64,000 nucleotides of DNA, from positions 620,001 through 684,000 of the forward strand of contig JARGSG010000200.1 of NCBI GenBank assembly GCA_030374805.1. The letters run 5' to 3'. A program made the translations under genes and the position numbers. The notes beneath the pieces are model-generated. The model did not search any database and was not told the origin of the DNA. It saw nothing but the letters and a program-made list of their open reading frames with translations. Of the stretch, positions 1 through 11,034 are shown piece by piece (the first letter of the stretch is position 1; each line of letters begins with the position of its first letter). Origin of the DNA: Gracilaria gracilis (taxonomy: Eukaryota; Rhodophyta; Florideophyceae; Gracilariales; Gracilariaceae).

Positions 1-564
1 TCGTGAATGCGGTTATTCTCTTCAGAGGTACATTCCGAACCAGTTTCGAGAAGCGATCCGTAATAACGAGTAAGAATTTATGGCCTTCCTGGTCGTCAAA
101 AGTGGTCCGAGTATATCGATTGCGAGGAACTCGAGAGGCGCCCTTGCTGGGAATAGCCTCATCTTCTTTGAGTTCTTCCGGAGCTTCACCCGGTTTTTCG
201 CGCACTCAGTGCAGAGCCGCACTGTTGCGTAGCAGTCGACCGCCATGGCGGGCCAGTAGAAGTCCCTTCTCAGGGTTAGGTATAACTTCCTTCCACCTGC
301 GTGGCTAACCAGCTTCGCGTAATGCGATAGTTCGAGTACCCGCGTTTGTAGCGTGTGAGTGACCACCACTTGTGGGTTCGACTCGAACATTCTTATGAGA
401 TAGCCGATGTCGTTGATCTCAAACGAAAGGACCGCACCACCGTTTAAACTGGCGAGAATGTTCACGCAGAACGGGTTGCCATGCTGTTCTCGGATCATTT
501 CCTCCGGTGTTACCGGGACAAAATTCCCCGTTAGAGGCTTGTGAGCCCCATTCTCGTTTGCCAC
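1..564 (-). pseudogene. Gypsy1 integrase, N-terminal part
   Basis: The H2C2 zinc-binding region is visible: histidines in LSHYAKLVSHAGG, the pair YWPAMAVD, and a CTECAKN cysteine pair. The catalytic core begins with EFLAIDILGPL. A one-base frameshift in the T-run near position 100-115 moves the frame. In the other frame it resumes as FLLVITDRFSKL, the standard next core motif. The window ends before the second Asp and the Glu of the DDE triad. Confidence 0.88.
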
Positions 565-753
565 GAGTAGTTCGTCGAATTCATCGTCGAATTCCTAGTC
601 TTCTGGCCAAATGTCGAGTTCAACTCCCGGATCTTCCGTGTCCACCTCGTCAGCGACGAAACAAGGGATCTCATCGTCCCCCGAGGGGAGGGCTTTCCCA
701 TTCGTGGGTAATCTCGACATTGCGTCGGCTTGCGAGTTCAGCGCTCCCTTCTT

Positions 754-2025
754 TTACACGACTTGAAAGTGGAATTCCGCTAGGCGGAGCCTCCATCGCG
801 TGAGGCGTCCCGACGGGTCGGAGATGTTCATTAACCACCTCAGCGAAGAATGGTTCGTGTACACGGTAAAGTGCACAGCCATAAGATAGGGGCGAAGAGT
901 TGCCAGAGCCCACACAACGGCGAGGCACTCTTTCTCCCAAACGGAGTAATTCCGTTCATGAACATTGAGCGAACGCGACCAGTAACAAATGCGCTTACGT
1001 TCCCCTTCGGGGGTGGTTTGGAAAAGAGCGCAACCCACTTGGTAGTTGCTCGAATCCATGTCCACGGAGTACGGTAGTCCGGGTTTTGGCAACGATAGAA
1101 TCGGAGCAGATGTGACAGCCTCCTTCAAGGAGTTAAACGTCTCTGTCTCGACAGGCGTGAAGAGTACCAGTTTTGGTGGCTGGCCCTTTCGCGGTAGTGC
1201 GTTGAGGGGTGCCGCGATATCCGAGAAATTCGGGACGAACCGTCGGTAGAAGTTGACCAATCCCAAGAACGAGCGCAATTCCGTCTGGGTTCGCGGTTCC
1301 TTCGCCTTGGCAAGGGACTTCACTCGAGCTTCCTCGATCGACAACCGTCCTGGACGGATAACGTGTCCCAGGTACTTCACGGTGTCTGTGAAGAATTCAA
1401 ACTTCCTCAGCTTGAGGTAAATTCCTGCGTCACGCAGTGTGGTCATTAACTCCCTTACGTGGGTGAGGTGATCGTCCATATTACTGGAGAAGACAATTAT
1501 GTCATCTAGGTAAACTAGACACGTCCGCAACTTAAAGCGGTTCAACAAGATGTCGATAGCACGCTGAAATGTAGCAGGGGCGTTCGTGAGACCAAATGGC
1601 ATACGCTTGAAGCGGAAAGATCCAGAGAGACATACAAACGCGGTCTTATCGCGTTCTTCCTCCCTTACAGAGACTTGCCAATACCCCCAATTGGCGTCCA
1701 ATGCCGTGAATACGGTTGCATTTCTGAGCGAATCGATGCACCTGTCCATGCGATGGATTGGGTACGTGCCCCTGATCGTCACGGCATTGAGCCGGCGGTA
1801 GTCGACACAGAACCTCCAGGTTCCGTCGGCCTTGATTGCCAGTACTACTGGGAACGCCCAGGGTGACTGAGCGGGCTCAACCACGCCCGCGCGGAGCATC
1901 TTGTCCACTTGGAACTGCTCCTCTTCCCGAGCCTTCGGTCCTGCCCTGTAAGGGGGTGGCGAAACGGGTCGCGAGTTTGGTAGAGACCACCGATCGTAAA
2001 ATGCATAGTAGTAGTTTTCTATCAA
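754..2025 (-). pseudogene. Gypsy1 reverse transcriptase and RNase H
   Basis: An open stretch of 423 residues. It starts in the RT fingers (PYRAGPKAREEE), continues through the palm with FTALDANWGYWQV and the catalytic box YLDDIIVFS, and ends in RNase H (SVDMDSSN; SLRWLM). The usual TDH of RNase H reads TNH here, so one acidic residue is lost. A TAA stop at about 752-754 cuts the protein, but the frame continues past it with ALNSQADAMSRL, the normal end of RNase H. A second stop (TAG, about 595) separates it from integrase. Both look like single-base nonsense changes in a formerly continuous pol. Family assignment is certain; activity is unlikely. Confidence 0.9.
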
Positions 2026-2578
2026 TTCGAAGTAACCCCAACGACCTACTTCAAGCTTTCCTGCAATTTAATTGGCTCTCTCTTATCTTTAGTAAAGCTA
2101 AGAACTTTTAGGTTCAAGAGGGATAATATGTTTTTCTTGTCTTTGCTCAGTAGTTAAATAGTTAAACTACAACGTTTCATAAGCAATTAAGTAAGATAAT
2201 TACTTCTGAGAAGTGTATAAAACCCAAAATGGAATGCACTGATGCACCAACAGTAAGATATAGGGAAATAATATGTATGAGTTATATTGACATTCGAGTG
2301 AAGATATCGGGGTACGAGAAAGAAAAAATTGGGGCCCGAGCCGCAGGCGAGGGACCAATTTCTCTTTCGAGTGACCCGATGTCGTCACGAAAATGACATT
2401 ATAACTCGCTTATATCGCACAGCTGGCACACGCGTCCAACGTTTAGGCATCCGGGTTGAGTAGATAACGTGGCGGGTGGTGTTTACCGTGACATCACTCT
2501 ATGTGACGTGACTAGCCTGTGAACCCTAGAGGACCACAATAAAGATTAAATTTGCATTGCTTTCGCTGGGCCGAGTCA
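2026..2578. other. No gene recognised
   Basis: AT-rich sequence upstream of the Gypsy1 RT. No coding frame or LTR end is recognisable on either strand. Confidence 0.5.
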
Positions 2579-2638
2579 TATTTCACTGTCTATGACGGAC
2601 CAAATTGTTATTTCACTGTTTATGAAGGACCAAAATAT
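2579..2638. repeat. Short tandem repeat, two 30-bp units
   Basis: The 30-bp unit beginning TATTTCACTGT and containing GGACCAAA occurs twice in tandem (2579-2608, 2609-2638) with a few mismatches. It lies in non-coding sequence upstream of the DUF4419 remnant. Confidence 0.75.
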
Positions 2639-2818
2639 TATTTGCACTGCTTCTGTGGAATAATTAATATTATTGAGAGTGGAAAGTCTCTCGGTACGCC
2701 TCTTTAGCTGCTAAGCGCCACGCAGACGGCACAATAGATAGCGAAATGGGCCGCAAACCGAATCGCCATCAACGAAGAAGACATGAATGCGATCCAGTCA
2801 GGCTTTTGAGAAAGCCGC

Positions 2819-3476
2819 TTGGCCCGAAAGAAACACATACCTCCGAGCGTGGAGCAGTACAGCATGCCGGCGAACACGCTTGTCGAACACCACGCGCAGT
2901 CGCTCATGCAGATCTGTCTTCTGGCGTTGGCGGAGCACTATCTGCTTACTCTGTCGCCGGACCACGTATGGTTGTGCATTGCGTATGGAGCTGCAAAGCA
3001 TATTGACAACAACGCAGAAGCGCTTCGCACACGATTTGTATTCTTCGAAGGAAATAAGAAGCTGACGGTACGCAAAGATGATGCGGTTGTGGCGAATACT
3101 CCCGTGCATGAATGGGAGTCTGACGTGTTTCGGGAATCCAGCGAGCATGTTGAAGACATAGCATGGAAGTTCGAGCGAAGCAACGCCTGTTGTGAGCGGA
3201 TGGATCAACAATCTTTATCCGTACCTTGTCGACGGTAAGGAAAACAAATTCATGAAGGCGGGGACGCCCTCATCGCAGTACCATGGCCCGAATCCCAAAA
3301 AGTTTCCGAGCATTGTTTCGCCTGTGCCTGTGAACTGGAGCTCTCAGGGCACAGACATCGCTCTGCACTTTCACGCTGGATACCTCAGCATGAATCAAGA
3401 TGCGGACACGCCTGCCTTGCGCCCTTACGTCGGATGGATTAACACTCGTGATGCGCCAAATAGTCAAGAGCAGTAG
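2819..3476 (+). pseudogene. DUF4419 domain protein, internally deleted and frameshifted
   Basis: The first frame (2819 to about 3185) carries the N-terminal half of DUF4419, with LSPDHVWLCIA, NNAEALRTRFV and a VRKDD stretch. The second frame (about 3185-3476) carries its C-terminal end, with VVSGWINNLYPYL and ALRPYVGWI. Family members usually have more than a hundred residues between these blocks; here they are almost adjacent and in different frames. I read this as an internal deletion plus frameshift. DUF4419 proteins have no established activity. No promoter was identified. Confidence 0.8.
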
Positions 3477-4064
3477 GCTTTGGACAACGGTGAATAGAAG
3501 AGGTGGTGCAATCGCGCCCTGCGTTGATATGTCAACTTAACCAAAACGTTCAAAAGAATTACATGTGCATGCACTGCTTATCTTCTATCTCTTTTTGGAC
3601 ACTCCCCTGTTCCAAGGCATCATCAAGTGGCATCTTCTTCGTGATAGATATGCAAATACGCCATTGCAGAATTTATGAAAGTGAGTCCACAAATGGACCA
3701 CTACCATAGTCCAGTAATGGGCTATAAATACGTTCAATGTTGCTTTGGATTGCTTGCGTTATGCAGCGCACTACATGTACTTGTACACTGCCGCCGGAAG
3801 CGCGTCTTATCTGCAAATGGAGTCAGCGTTCGTCGTCTCCGTGCTTGCACGCATACCGGCCGCCGAAGAACTGCATATCCGTGCTGGCACTGATTCATGA
3901 ACTGTGCGTGCAGCAACTGACATCGGTAAGGCGCGCGCAAGGAACAAGCACAGCAGGCGGGCAGCTGAGTGCGAGAGCGCGCGCTTACGACGTGGAGTGG
4001 TGCACGAGGAAAGAAGGCTCGCTGGACCAAAACGATGTGAGGGACGCTCCCCAATGCGGCCGGC
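3477..4064. other. Intergenic, no gene recognised
   Basis: Between the DUF4419 remnant and the MULE. Open stretches on both strands overlap each other without known motifs. The GC-rich end (about 4056-4064) forms GGCCGGC next to the transposon terminus. Confidence 0.4.
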
Positions 4065-4317
4065 GGAGAATCTACGCACTGTACGGACTGTAGATTTTTT
4101 GTCCTAGATCCTCCTATTATATGAAAAAAAATTTGGAGGGTCCTCTGCTTCTTACACCGCCCTCCCCAGACCCTCTACTACCAATTCTTCTATTCCAAGT
4201 CAAGAGACCCTCCGTTTCTAGGCTCTTGATTGGTCAGCGCCCTCCCAAATCACACTTCTGAGCTCCCCTGGCGTCCAGCGTGACGTAACTCAGTTAAAAA
4301 AAGCGCGCACTTTGCGC
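4065..4317 (+). repeat. MULE left terminal inverted repeat
   Basis: Starts GGAGAATCTACGCACTGT and ends at the AAAAAAAGCGCGCACTTTGCGC box. Its reverse complement is at 10789-11034. Shared landmarks are GATTTTTTGTCCTAGATCC near the outside, GAGACCCTCCGTTTCTAGG and TTGATTGGTCAGCGCCCTC in the middle, and the GCGCGCACTTTGCGC box inside. Confidence 0.92.
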
Positions 4318-4614
4318 AAGTCCTCTTGCGCGATTGCCGATTTACGCTTGCTCCATCCCAGCTGCTCTTTCTCGGCCCTCCTTCCCGCTCGTTCCTCCCA
4401 CTCTCGACCCTCCGTGCCGCTCCTCCTTCCTTCTCGCCCCCTCAATTTCCATGTCCGCATTCCGCATTCCGCTCTTGCCTACCGCTTTCGCATTCCGCCA
4501 CGGCCGTCCTCCCATTTTGCTGCGCTCTGTGGTTTCTTGCTTCTACAATCGGACCTTTCCTTGTTCGGGCTCGCTTCTACTCGTTTCCGTTTGATCGCTG
4601 CTTCCGCTTGCTAC

Positions 4615-4730
4615 CGCTTCTGTTTGCTACTCGCGTCAGGCATTGGCATCTATCACTTCGCGCCCATCTTATCGCTTCTGCCTGCTGCTCGAGGCAGGCA
4701 TTGGCATCTATCGCTTCGCGTCCATCCCAT
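4615..4730. repeat. 58-bp tandem duplication in the pyrimidine-rich leader
   Basis: Two units, starting at 4615 and 4673, share CGCTTCTG and AGGCATTGGCATCTAT. They lie between the left TIR and the Ulp1 gene in strongly pyrimidine-rich sequence, probably the 5' untranslated or promoter part of the transposon gene. Confidence 0.7.
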
Positions 4731-4955
4731 CTCCGGCTTCCCGCAACTGGGCGCTTTTAATCGGACCTTACCGGTCAGTGCTTGTGTTTGGCCTCTTCTG
4801 GTGACACCTTCCGCATTTAGGTTCCCGCTTCTCGCCTCCTGTGCCGTGATCCTCGCTTGTGCCTTTTGGTTTTTTTTGCTTGCGCCCTCCGCGTCTCGCC
4901 GCTCGTACCTGCCGCTGGACTTTGTCATTTTTGGCCGTTCGAGTTCCCAGAATTG

Positions 4956-6158
4956 ATGATCACCTTACGCGATTCTGAGGACACGTCCGTGCGGTATCCT
5001 TCCGAGGGTCCTCTGGATGCCAACATTTTCAGCATTTTGGATCCTCGCCTCGAAGATTCGGGAGATGATGTCGATGAAAACTTTAATCCTGTCAAGAGCA
5101 CGGAAGAAGTTTTATCCGAAAAAAAGGATGTAGATCGCAAGTTTACGAAGAAGGAAGAAAAGGGTATACGTCAGATTGTTAAGAAGATTTCACGGCTCAT
5201 GGAAAAGGTAAACCAGCATACAAGAATAAAGTTCAGCCATAAGGACAGCAATGGCTTTAAAGAATTGAAAGGATTGTGGTCCTACCTCATTCTGGATGTA
5301 AAGAACGCGCATGACAATGAGAGAAATGTTGGGTCTCATTTGATATCATCTTGTGAACAGGAATCGTGGTTCTCCAACGTTCCCTTAGGAAGCAGAGTTT
5401 TGCAACTGGAGCCTTTCCCTGGTGTAGTGTTGATTACGGTAGATACGGGTCGGAATATCAATACCCTCGCAAATGTCTACGAACAGCAGTCGAGAGAGGA
5501 ACAAATTGAGATCCTCGACCGCTACAAACAGCGTTTCACTGAGAAACTGTATCCGAGCTCGAAGGAAGTACGGATTATTGTTATACCTGTCATTGTCGGT
5601 GGAGAACATTTGGCAGCGTTTGTGGCGGAGAAGATTGAGGAACATAGGTAGCGAATATACTGGGGTGATAGTTTACGGATTGCGTGCCCTATTAAATGCC
5701 GCAAGCTGATCATGAAACTTATTGAGCGCTCAGATCAATTGGAAATCAATTGGATAGTGGCGAAGGAGAACTACATGCTCGATATTCTGGGCTTCACGTC
5801 ACAGACGGATTCGCACAGCTGTGGTGCTTACGTGCTATCCATGATGGCATGTTTCGCGCGTACGCATGGTGCCATTTCTAATGAGAAGTTTATCCGTGGT
5901 CATGACCCGAACTTGTGCGAGCGATTCCGATGGAGCTCTGCTGAGGTTCGGGTGCGGCTTATTATGTCCATAAGTCACATCATGCCCTTTATGAACGAGT
6001 TCGCCGTCGGGATGATCCATCTGCAACGCCGTGAAAGTATCTACCTCGCGCGTAACAGTACACAATTCCAAAGTAAAAGGGTTTGCGTGCGTGTAGAGAG
6101 CACAACGGACAGCGAGGCGGTACATGAGGCGGCACAGGTGAGATCTACGGTGGTGTAG
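4956..6158 (+). pseudogene. Ulp1/SENP-like cysteine protease (C48) of the MULE
   Basis: One frame of about 400 codons, broken only by a TAG at 5649-5651. I chose the ATG at 4956 because it begins an acidic segment following the pyrimidine-rich leader. The C-terminal half has the C48 triad in order: His in IVGGEHLAAF, Asp in IYWGDSL just after the TAG, and Cys in SHSCGAYVLSMM, with the preceding Gln in TSQTDS as oxyanion-hole candidate. The family removes SUMO or other ubiquitin-like tags; its role in transposons is unknown. The TAG lies between the catalytic His and Asp, so without readthrough or editing the enzyme would be dead. Confidence 0.8.
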
Positions 6159-6209
6159 AGGAGTGTTAATACAGGGAGTTTTGATGAAGGTGTCGCTGGC
6201 GGTCCTAGC

Positions 6210-6668
6210 GTGGCTTTAGGTGGTGGGAACGTTCGGGATGGGAGAGATGGGACCAAGGACAAGGGCCATAGGACTCAGGATGATGCTGCAGCGAGTGATA
6301 ATCGTGAGATTGTGAATGATAACAGCGAAAAGAATGTGCTCGATCTCCCCGCCTATGTGTACGATCTCTGCGCAAAGGAGGGGTATGAATACGGGGTTCA
6401 ATTCTGCAAAGTAATGATGAGATCACGGAAGTATGGACTGAATGTCCGAATACGGTGTCTAAAATACAAGCATAAAGCACCTGGGTCTGCTTGCAAAGCC
6501 GCCTTCATGGAAAAAGAACTCAGGAACGAGGATGGGTGGATAATTTCTGAGACAGACGTTCATAACCATGAAAGTCTGAGTAGTGAATATCGCGGTAGTA
6601 AGGTGAAAAGAAGGGACGCCATAAAAACTGCCATAGCGAAGAACACACCCCTTTTTCTACGGATTTAA
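6210..6668 (+). CDS. FAR1/FLYWCH-like zinc-finger protein of the MULE
   Basis: 152 residues. After an acidic N-terminus comes a pattern of Cys (RIRCLKYKH), Cys (GSACKAAF), Trp (GWIISET) and HNH (VHNHES). This C-C-H-H arrangement is the one in FAR1, FLYWCH and WRKY-GCM1 DNA-binding fingers found at the N-terminus of MULE transposases. It may be a separate protein or the original N-terminus of the transposase, now in a different frame. The start at 6210 is not supported by other evidence. Confidence 0.55.
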   Translation: MALGGGNVRDGRDGTKDKGHRTQDDAAASDNREIVNDNSEKNVLDLPAYVYDLCAKEGYEYGVQFCKVMMRSRKYGLNVRIRCLKYKHKAPGSACKAAFMEKELRNEDGWIISETDVHNHESLSSEYRGSKVKRRDAIKTAIAKNTPLFLRI

Positions 6669-6870
6669 TTTGTTACCTTCGACCCTCCGAAAGAAACTAA
6701 GGAGATAGGTTCTGAAAAGGAGAGAGGATCGAAAAGGAAGGTGGTTCCATCCGATGATGACGATTTTCTCCCATCAATTCCTGTACGTCCTCCCAGTGTC
6801 AATGTCTGGGTGCAGGACAACCGGGAACCCCAGAACGATGGGGAGTACATGAAGACTCCCAATCCTCGGC

Positions 6871-9867
6871 GTGGCCGTAGGGAAACTGGGGAAATTGCTG
6901 GGGAAACTGGGGATGACGAAGTTATATTTCTGGATGTTGAGGACAACTGTAGAGGTTCTGGAAGCGTTGTGGCGAATGAAAGTGAAGGATCAGAAGCTAT
7001 ACTTGAGGTACGACCTGATTCCAGCCGTTGTCTATCCGATGACAGTTCAGTCATCGATACTACAGATGAAAAATGGAAGAGAAATGGCCCACAAGGGGTG
7101 GAGGGAAGTCTTCAGCCTAGAACGTAGTACATTTATTGTAATATCTAACATTGTCCCGTACAAGTCTGGTATATTTACTGCACGTGATCGTACCTCAACA
7201 CCGGGAACAGGAACAGGAGGGGACGGTGAGAACGAAGGAATGGAGAAAGGGCTGACACCGTCCGATGATGATGATGATAGCAACAGTTCTACTTCAAATT
7301 GTGAGTATCCAGCGGAGGAATGGGTGCGGCGAGGGTTCGTAGCGTCCATGGATCAGATGGAAGCCCGCAGCCACCACGAAGTTCTGCAGCACCTTCAGTA
7401 TATAGCGGAGTATTTCGGCTCTAAACTCTTTATAAGAGACTCGAAGTACGTCCATGATAAGGAGGGCAGAAAAGTTTTGTTGCGAGGGTATCTGAAGTGC
7501 TTCGTCCAATATGACAAAAAGCTAAAGTGTCCATACAGTTTCAAGAGCAGGAGAGTTCGTGTTTTAAAGACACGCACAAACCAGCTCGCTTTCTCTCCCG
7601 AATTCTCCCGAGCGCAACACAATTGCTCCCCCACTCCGCCTGCCCTGCTTCATAAATAGTGTCCTACTGCACAAGTTGAAGCCCGCCATCTACGAAACAA
7701 CCTCCATCTCCAGTATGACGTCGTGATAAAGTTAATCGAGGATAAATACGACGTCAGAGTGGACAGAGAGCTTTTTCGAAAGCGGCTACAATACCTTTAC
7801 GATTCGCGTTACCCGAAGGAGAAGGAGTGCCTAGGAATATATCAGAACCTCATCGAATTGCAGTCGGAGAACACAAATCACAAAGTTTTTGGTCGACCAA
7901 ACCCTCGCAATGGTCTCCAATTTGTGGCATGGTGTTTGAATGAGTGGTTTAAAGACTACGAAGAGTATGGTCTTGTACCAGGGGTTTCAGTGGACTTCAA
8001 GGCTACTTCCAACCGGTTTAATCTCCCGCTCCTCAGCATCAACTGGAGGGACCATGCTGGTAATATGACAACTTATTTCATGGGTTATCTTGGAGACGAA
8101 ACGGAGGACAGCTTCAAATGGGTCCTCCAACACTTTAAGGCGTTGGTGGGTACCTCTTCGTCTTCTTTCAACGTAGATCAGTGCGCCGCACTAATTGCAG
8201 CAATAAGAACGGTGTTCTCCAGCTCTTCCGTCTTTCTGGATGACTGGCACTTGAATCAGAATCAAACGAAAAACACCCAGAGAAGGTGCAAGTCGATCGG
8301 CAGATCCTCAGCGGGAGAGGACATGAGACGCCGGCTATATGCCCTGCGCAGAAGCGAGACCATCGAAATGTTCCAGGAACGGAGGACCCAGCTCGAGAGC
8401 TAATTCTTTCCCACCTCGACCACACCACCGAAGTAGTACATGTTCCTGTACCATGAGAACCCGTCGATGCTCATCTGCTGCCTCAAGGATGTACAAGTCC
8501 CTTACCGCTTCCTTTTCAAAGGCAGCGGGTACAGTGAATCCTCCCATTCGCGATACCGTCGCAATATACTAAGTAAGGATGTCCCCTTTTCGGAGGTTCC
8601 CCTGCTTATTGCCGCCTTCACGAAGCGAGTGAAGGCGGAACGAAGGAACAAAGTAGCAGTCGGGGACATGGCTCTTCGTAATAGGCTCCTAACGTCCGGA
8701 CTCCCGCTGTCCATGAACACTGGCACCCGACTCGTCCAAACTTTTACAACCTACAGCATCAAACAGTTTCTCGAGCGAGCCGTACGGTTTTCCGGGTACT
8801 ATAGAGTTACGGACGCCGTGGTGCTCCGTACAAGTGACGCTGCATTCAATTATGAGATTGATGCGGAAGATCTCCAGATATCATCCGAACAACCTCTGGT
8901 GTTGTTCACGCTGTCCTTGTTCACTGCCACAATTTCATGTGGTGTAACGATTAACGCAGAACATACCCACAATACCACGTACATTGTGTACATGTACAAA
9001 AGAGAGGACTTCCCTGACAAAATGGCTTGGAGGTGCAGCTGCCGAGATGGAACGGCTTGGGGATTCCCTTGCTCCCACATGACCCGTATATACATCTACT
9101 ACGACGATGTGAGAGCTCGCTGGCCTTATATCACGAACGCAATTCCCGCACGATTTCGAATAGAAGACCTGTGGCACCCTTATTGTGGATGCAACGACGA
9201 TAATTAGACATTAAGAGATATCCTCACAATGCGCGAGAAACAAGGAGGACCCTTTGCGGACCTAATGCTTCACGACCGGGGAAAAGGAGATACCGGGAAA
9301 CTCGCAACATCTAAAACGCCTGCTGGCGCGCAAAGACCTTCATATCATAAATTCCATGCTCACTTTAACCAGTTACAGCATCAAAAACAGACTGAAATGC
9401 GTACCGAAGTAGCGTACTAGAATGGAAAAGCTCTATACGACCAGATGCATTGCTTGGCACAGAATCATGGCCACATAGGTCTTGAAAGCGTCATCCAGTA
9501 CCTTCAAAACGGCTTGCGTCAGGTCAACGATGGCCGATATCCATCTAGACCAGATGTCCTACTTCCAGCTTCTTCGCGTGTACCAGATATGCCCACAGAC
9601 CCGGAACAAGCCCATTCTGTCAACGTTGTTAACCACAACCCTGGTCTTGGGGCACGGGCACGCAAACGAAAGAAATCTTTTCTGGAAAGAGGATCAAAAC
9701 GACAGCGTGTAGATAATGCTCAGAGCAACAACGCGCAAAACGTTAGAGGTGCTCTTCCACCAGCCTCGGATACTGCAATAACAACTCCAAGCCAGGCAAT
9801 TGCCAGAGCATTATCTGTTGTTGATCACCCAGACAACCAGTATGGGGCGTTCAGTAGGGGAAGTTAA
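6871..9867 (+). pseudogene. MULE transposase with DDE core and SWIM zinc finger
   Basis: One frame can be followed from about 6871 to 9867 (about 1,000 codons), crossed by stops at 7657, 8401, 8434, 9205 and 9418 (TAG four times, TAA once). Order: acidic linker; a second finger-like segment (LKCFVQYDKKLKCPYSF); a MULE core with the first Asp in GVSVDFKATSNRFNLPLL and a second acidic region in VFLDDWHLNQ; a SWIM finger with CxC...CxH (WRCSCRDGTAWGFPCSHM, about 9030-9085); and a basic nuclear-localisation-like tail (RARKRKKSF). MULE transposases bind the TIRs and cut and paste the element. Five stops make this copy inactive. The upstream frame at 6741-7127 overlaps it and may be part of the same former gene. 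Confidence 0.85.
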
Positions 9868-10788
9868 ATAAATCTTAGTAATCATGAGTGAAGTGGAGAA
9901 TTGCAATTCATAGCAGTTAGTAAACATACCTTAGTCATTCCGCGGGAACTTATAAGCGAATTGAGGTACGCCCTCCTTCTCTGCAAGGTGGTGCAACATC
10001 TGCGTGTGTTTGCGGTCGTCATCGCCCATTCATCGGAATGATGACGGTAAAGGCCAGCAGACGAGAAAACCAATTGAAAGTGGCGACGGTGTGGCGGCAA
10101 TCGCCAGTTGGAAAGCCAATGAATATTGGCGATGGAGAGGCAACAGTCGCAGCGGTAGGCACTACCCCGTAGAGCCGCTCAGCGCCCCAGACTTTGATGA
10201 AAAAAATACGATCCACCAAAGCGCTGCAGGGACGAGAAGCACCGAAGAACGCCAGAAAAAAAGCATGATAGACGAGCGGCAGACAATGGCGACAGATAAA
10301 CGCAGCAAAGAGAAGCCACAGACAGAAACAGCAGAAAAAGGCAGCACAGACAAAGGGAAGAAAATAGCAACTGAGACAGAAAGCAGAGAAGAGCGGCAGA
10401 TTTGAGCTGCAGAGAAGGGCAGCAGAGACAAAGAGCAGACATTAGGAGCAGCAAGAGAAGGGTGCAGCAGGCGAGAGCGACCCACAACAGCAGAAGGCGG
10501 AACCAGCAGGCAAGAGCAGTACAAACGATCCGGAGTAAAAATTTGCAGAAGGAATATGTAGAAAACACGGCAAGTACGAGTGACAGGAAGTAACAGCGCG
10601 CACGAGGAACAAAAAGGAAACGAAAGGCACGAGGGATGGGAAGCAAGGGGCATAAGCGATAGAAAAGAATGTCAGGCACTGGCAACGAGAAGAAGCGACG
10701 AGATTGGCACGGAGGTTTGGGAGGCATAGAACGGGCGGATTAAGAGCGATGGCAAACTGGCAGGCAGACAGGAGTGACATTTTTGAGA
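9868..10788. other. Purine-rich subterminal region of the MULE
   Basis: On the plus strand it is rich in AGCAGAGA-type purine tracts, mirroring the pyrimidine-rich stretch inside the left TIR. Minus-strand open frames here are hydrophobic artefacts of pyrimidine tracts. No gene is recognised. Confidence 0.55.
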
Positions 10789-11034
10789 GCGCAAAGTGCG
10801 CGCTTTTTTTGGACCGAGTCACGTCACGCCGGACGCCGGGGGAGCTCAAAAGGATGACGCGGGAGGGCGCTGACCAATCAAGAGCCTAGAAACGGAGGGT
10901 CTCTTGACGTGGCATAGAAAAATTGGTAGTAGAGGATCTGGGGAGGGCAGTGTAAGAAGGAGAGGATCCTCCAAATTTTTATTTCATATAATAGGAGGAT
11001 CTAGGACAAAAAATCTACTGTCTGTACAATAGAT
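10789..11034 (-). repeat. MULE right terminal inverted repeat
   Basis: Reverse complement of 4071-4317 with scattered substitutions. The outermost part (TAGATTTTTTGTCCTAG) is well kept, but the extreme GGAGAATCTACGC terminus is degenerate here. A better copy of that terminus, inverted, sits about 550 bp further right at 11584-11596. Confidence 0.9.

Larger units (their letters stand above)
1..2025 (-). mobile_element. Ty3/gypsy retrotransposon pol remnant (Gypsy1), cut by the window edge
   Basis: On the minus strand the order is reverse transcriptase, RNase H, integrase zinc-binding region and start of the integrase core. This is the Ty3/gypsy order (RT-RH before IN). Gag and protease are absent upstream (above 2025) and the 3' part lies outside the window. 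No LTR is visible. The reading frame is kept over about 2 kb apart from two in-frame stops and one frameshift, so this copy is younger than most others here. Confidence 0.9.
4065..11034 (+). mobile_element. Mutator-like transposon (MULE) with Ulp1-type protease gene
   Basis: Two terminal inverted repeats of about 245 bp (4071-4317 and 10789-11034) face each other and match in most positions by eye. Between them, on the plus strand, lie a C48/Ulp1 peptidase gene, a small ORF with a FAR1/FLYWCH-like zinc-finger pattern, and a long decayed transposase with MULE DDE features and a SWIM zinc finger. MULEs carrying Ulp1-like genes are known in plants (Kaonashi-type). All three genes are broken or doubtful, so this copy is probably immobile. 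Target duplications are not clean: a second motif inverted to the left end lies at 11584-11603, so the right boundary may be there instead. Confidence 0.88.

Noticed and set aside
4312-4956. Hydrophobic 214-residue plus frame next to the MULE left TIR
   Set aside because: Produced by pyrimidine-rich sequence (Leu/Ser/Phe/Pro runs); it overlaps the TIR and a tandem repeat and has no motif.
10162-10849. Three overlapping hydrophobic minus frames of 135-182 residues
   Set aside because: Artefact of purine-rich plus-strand sequence mirrored at the other end of the MULE; no family features.
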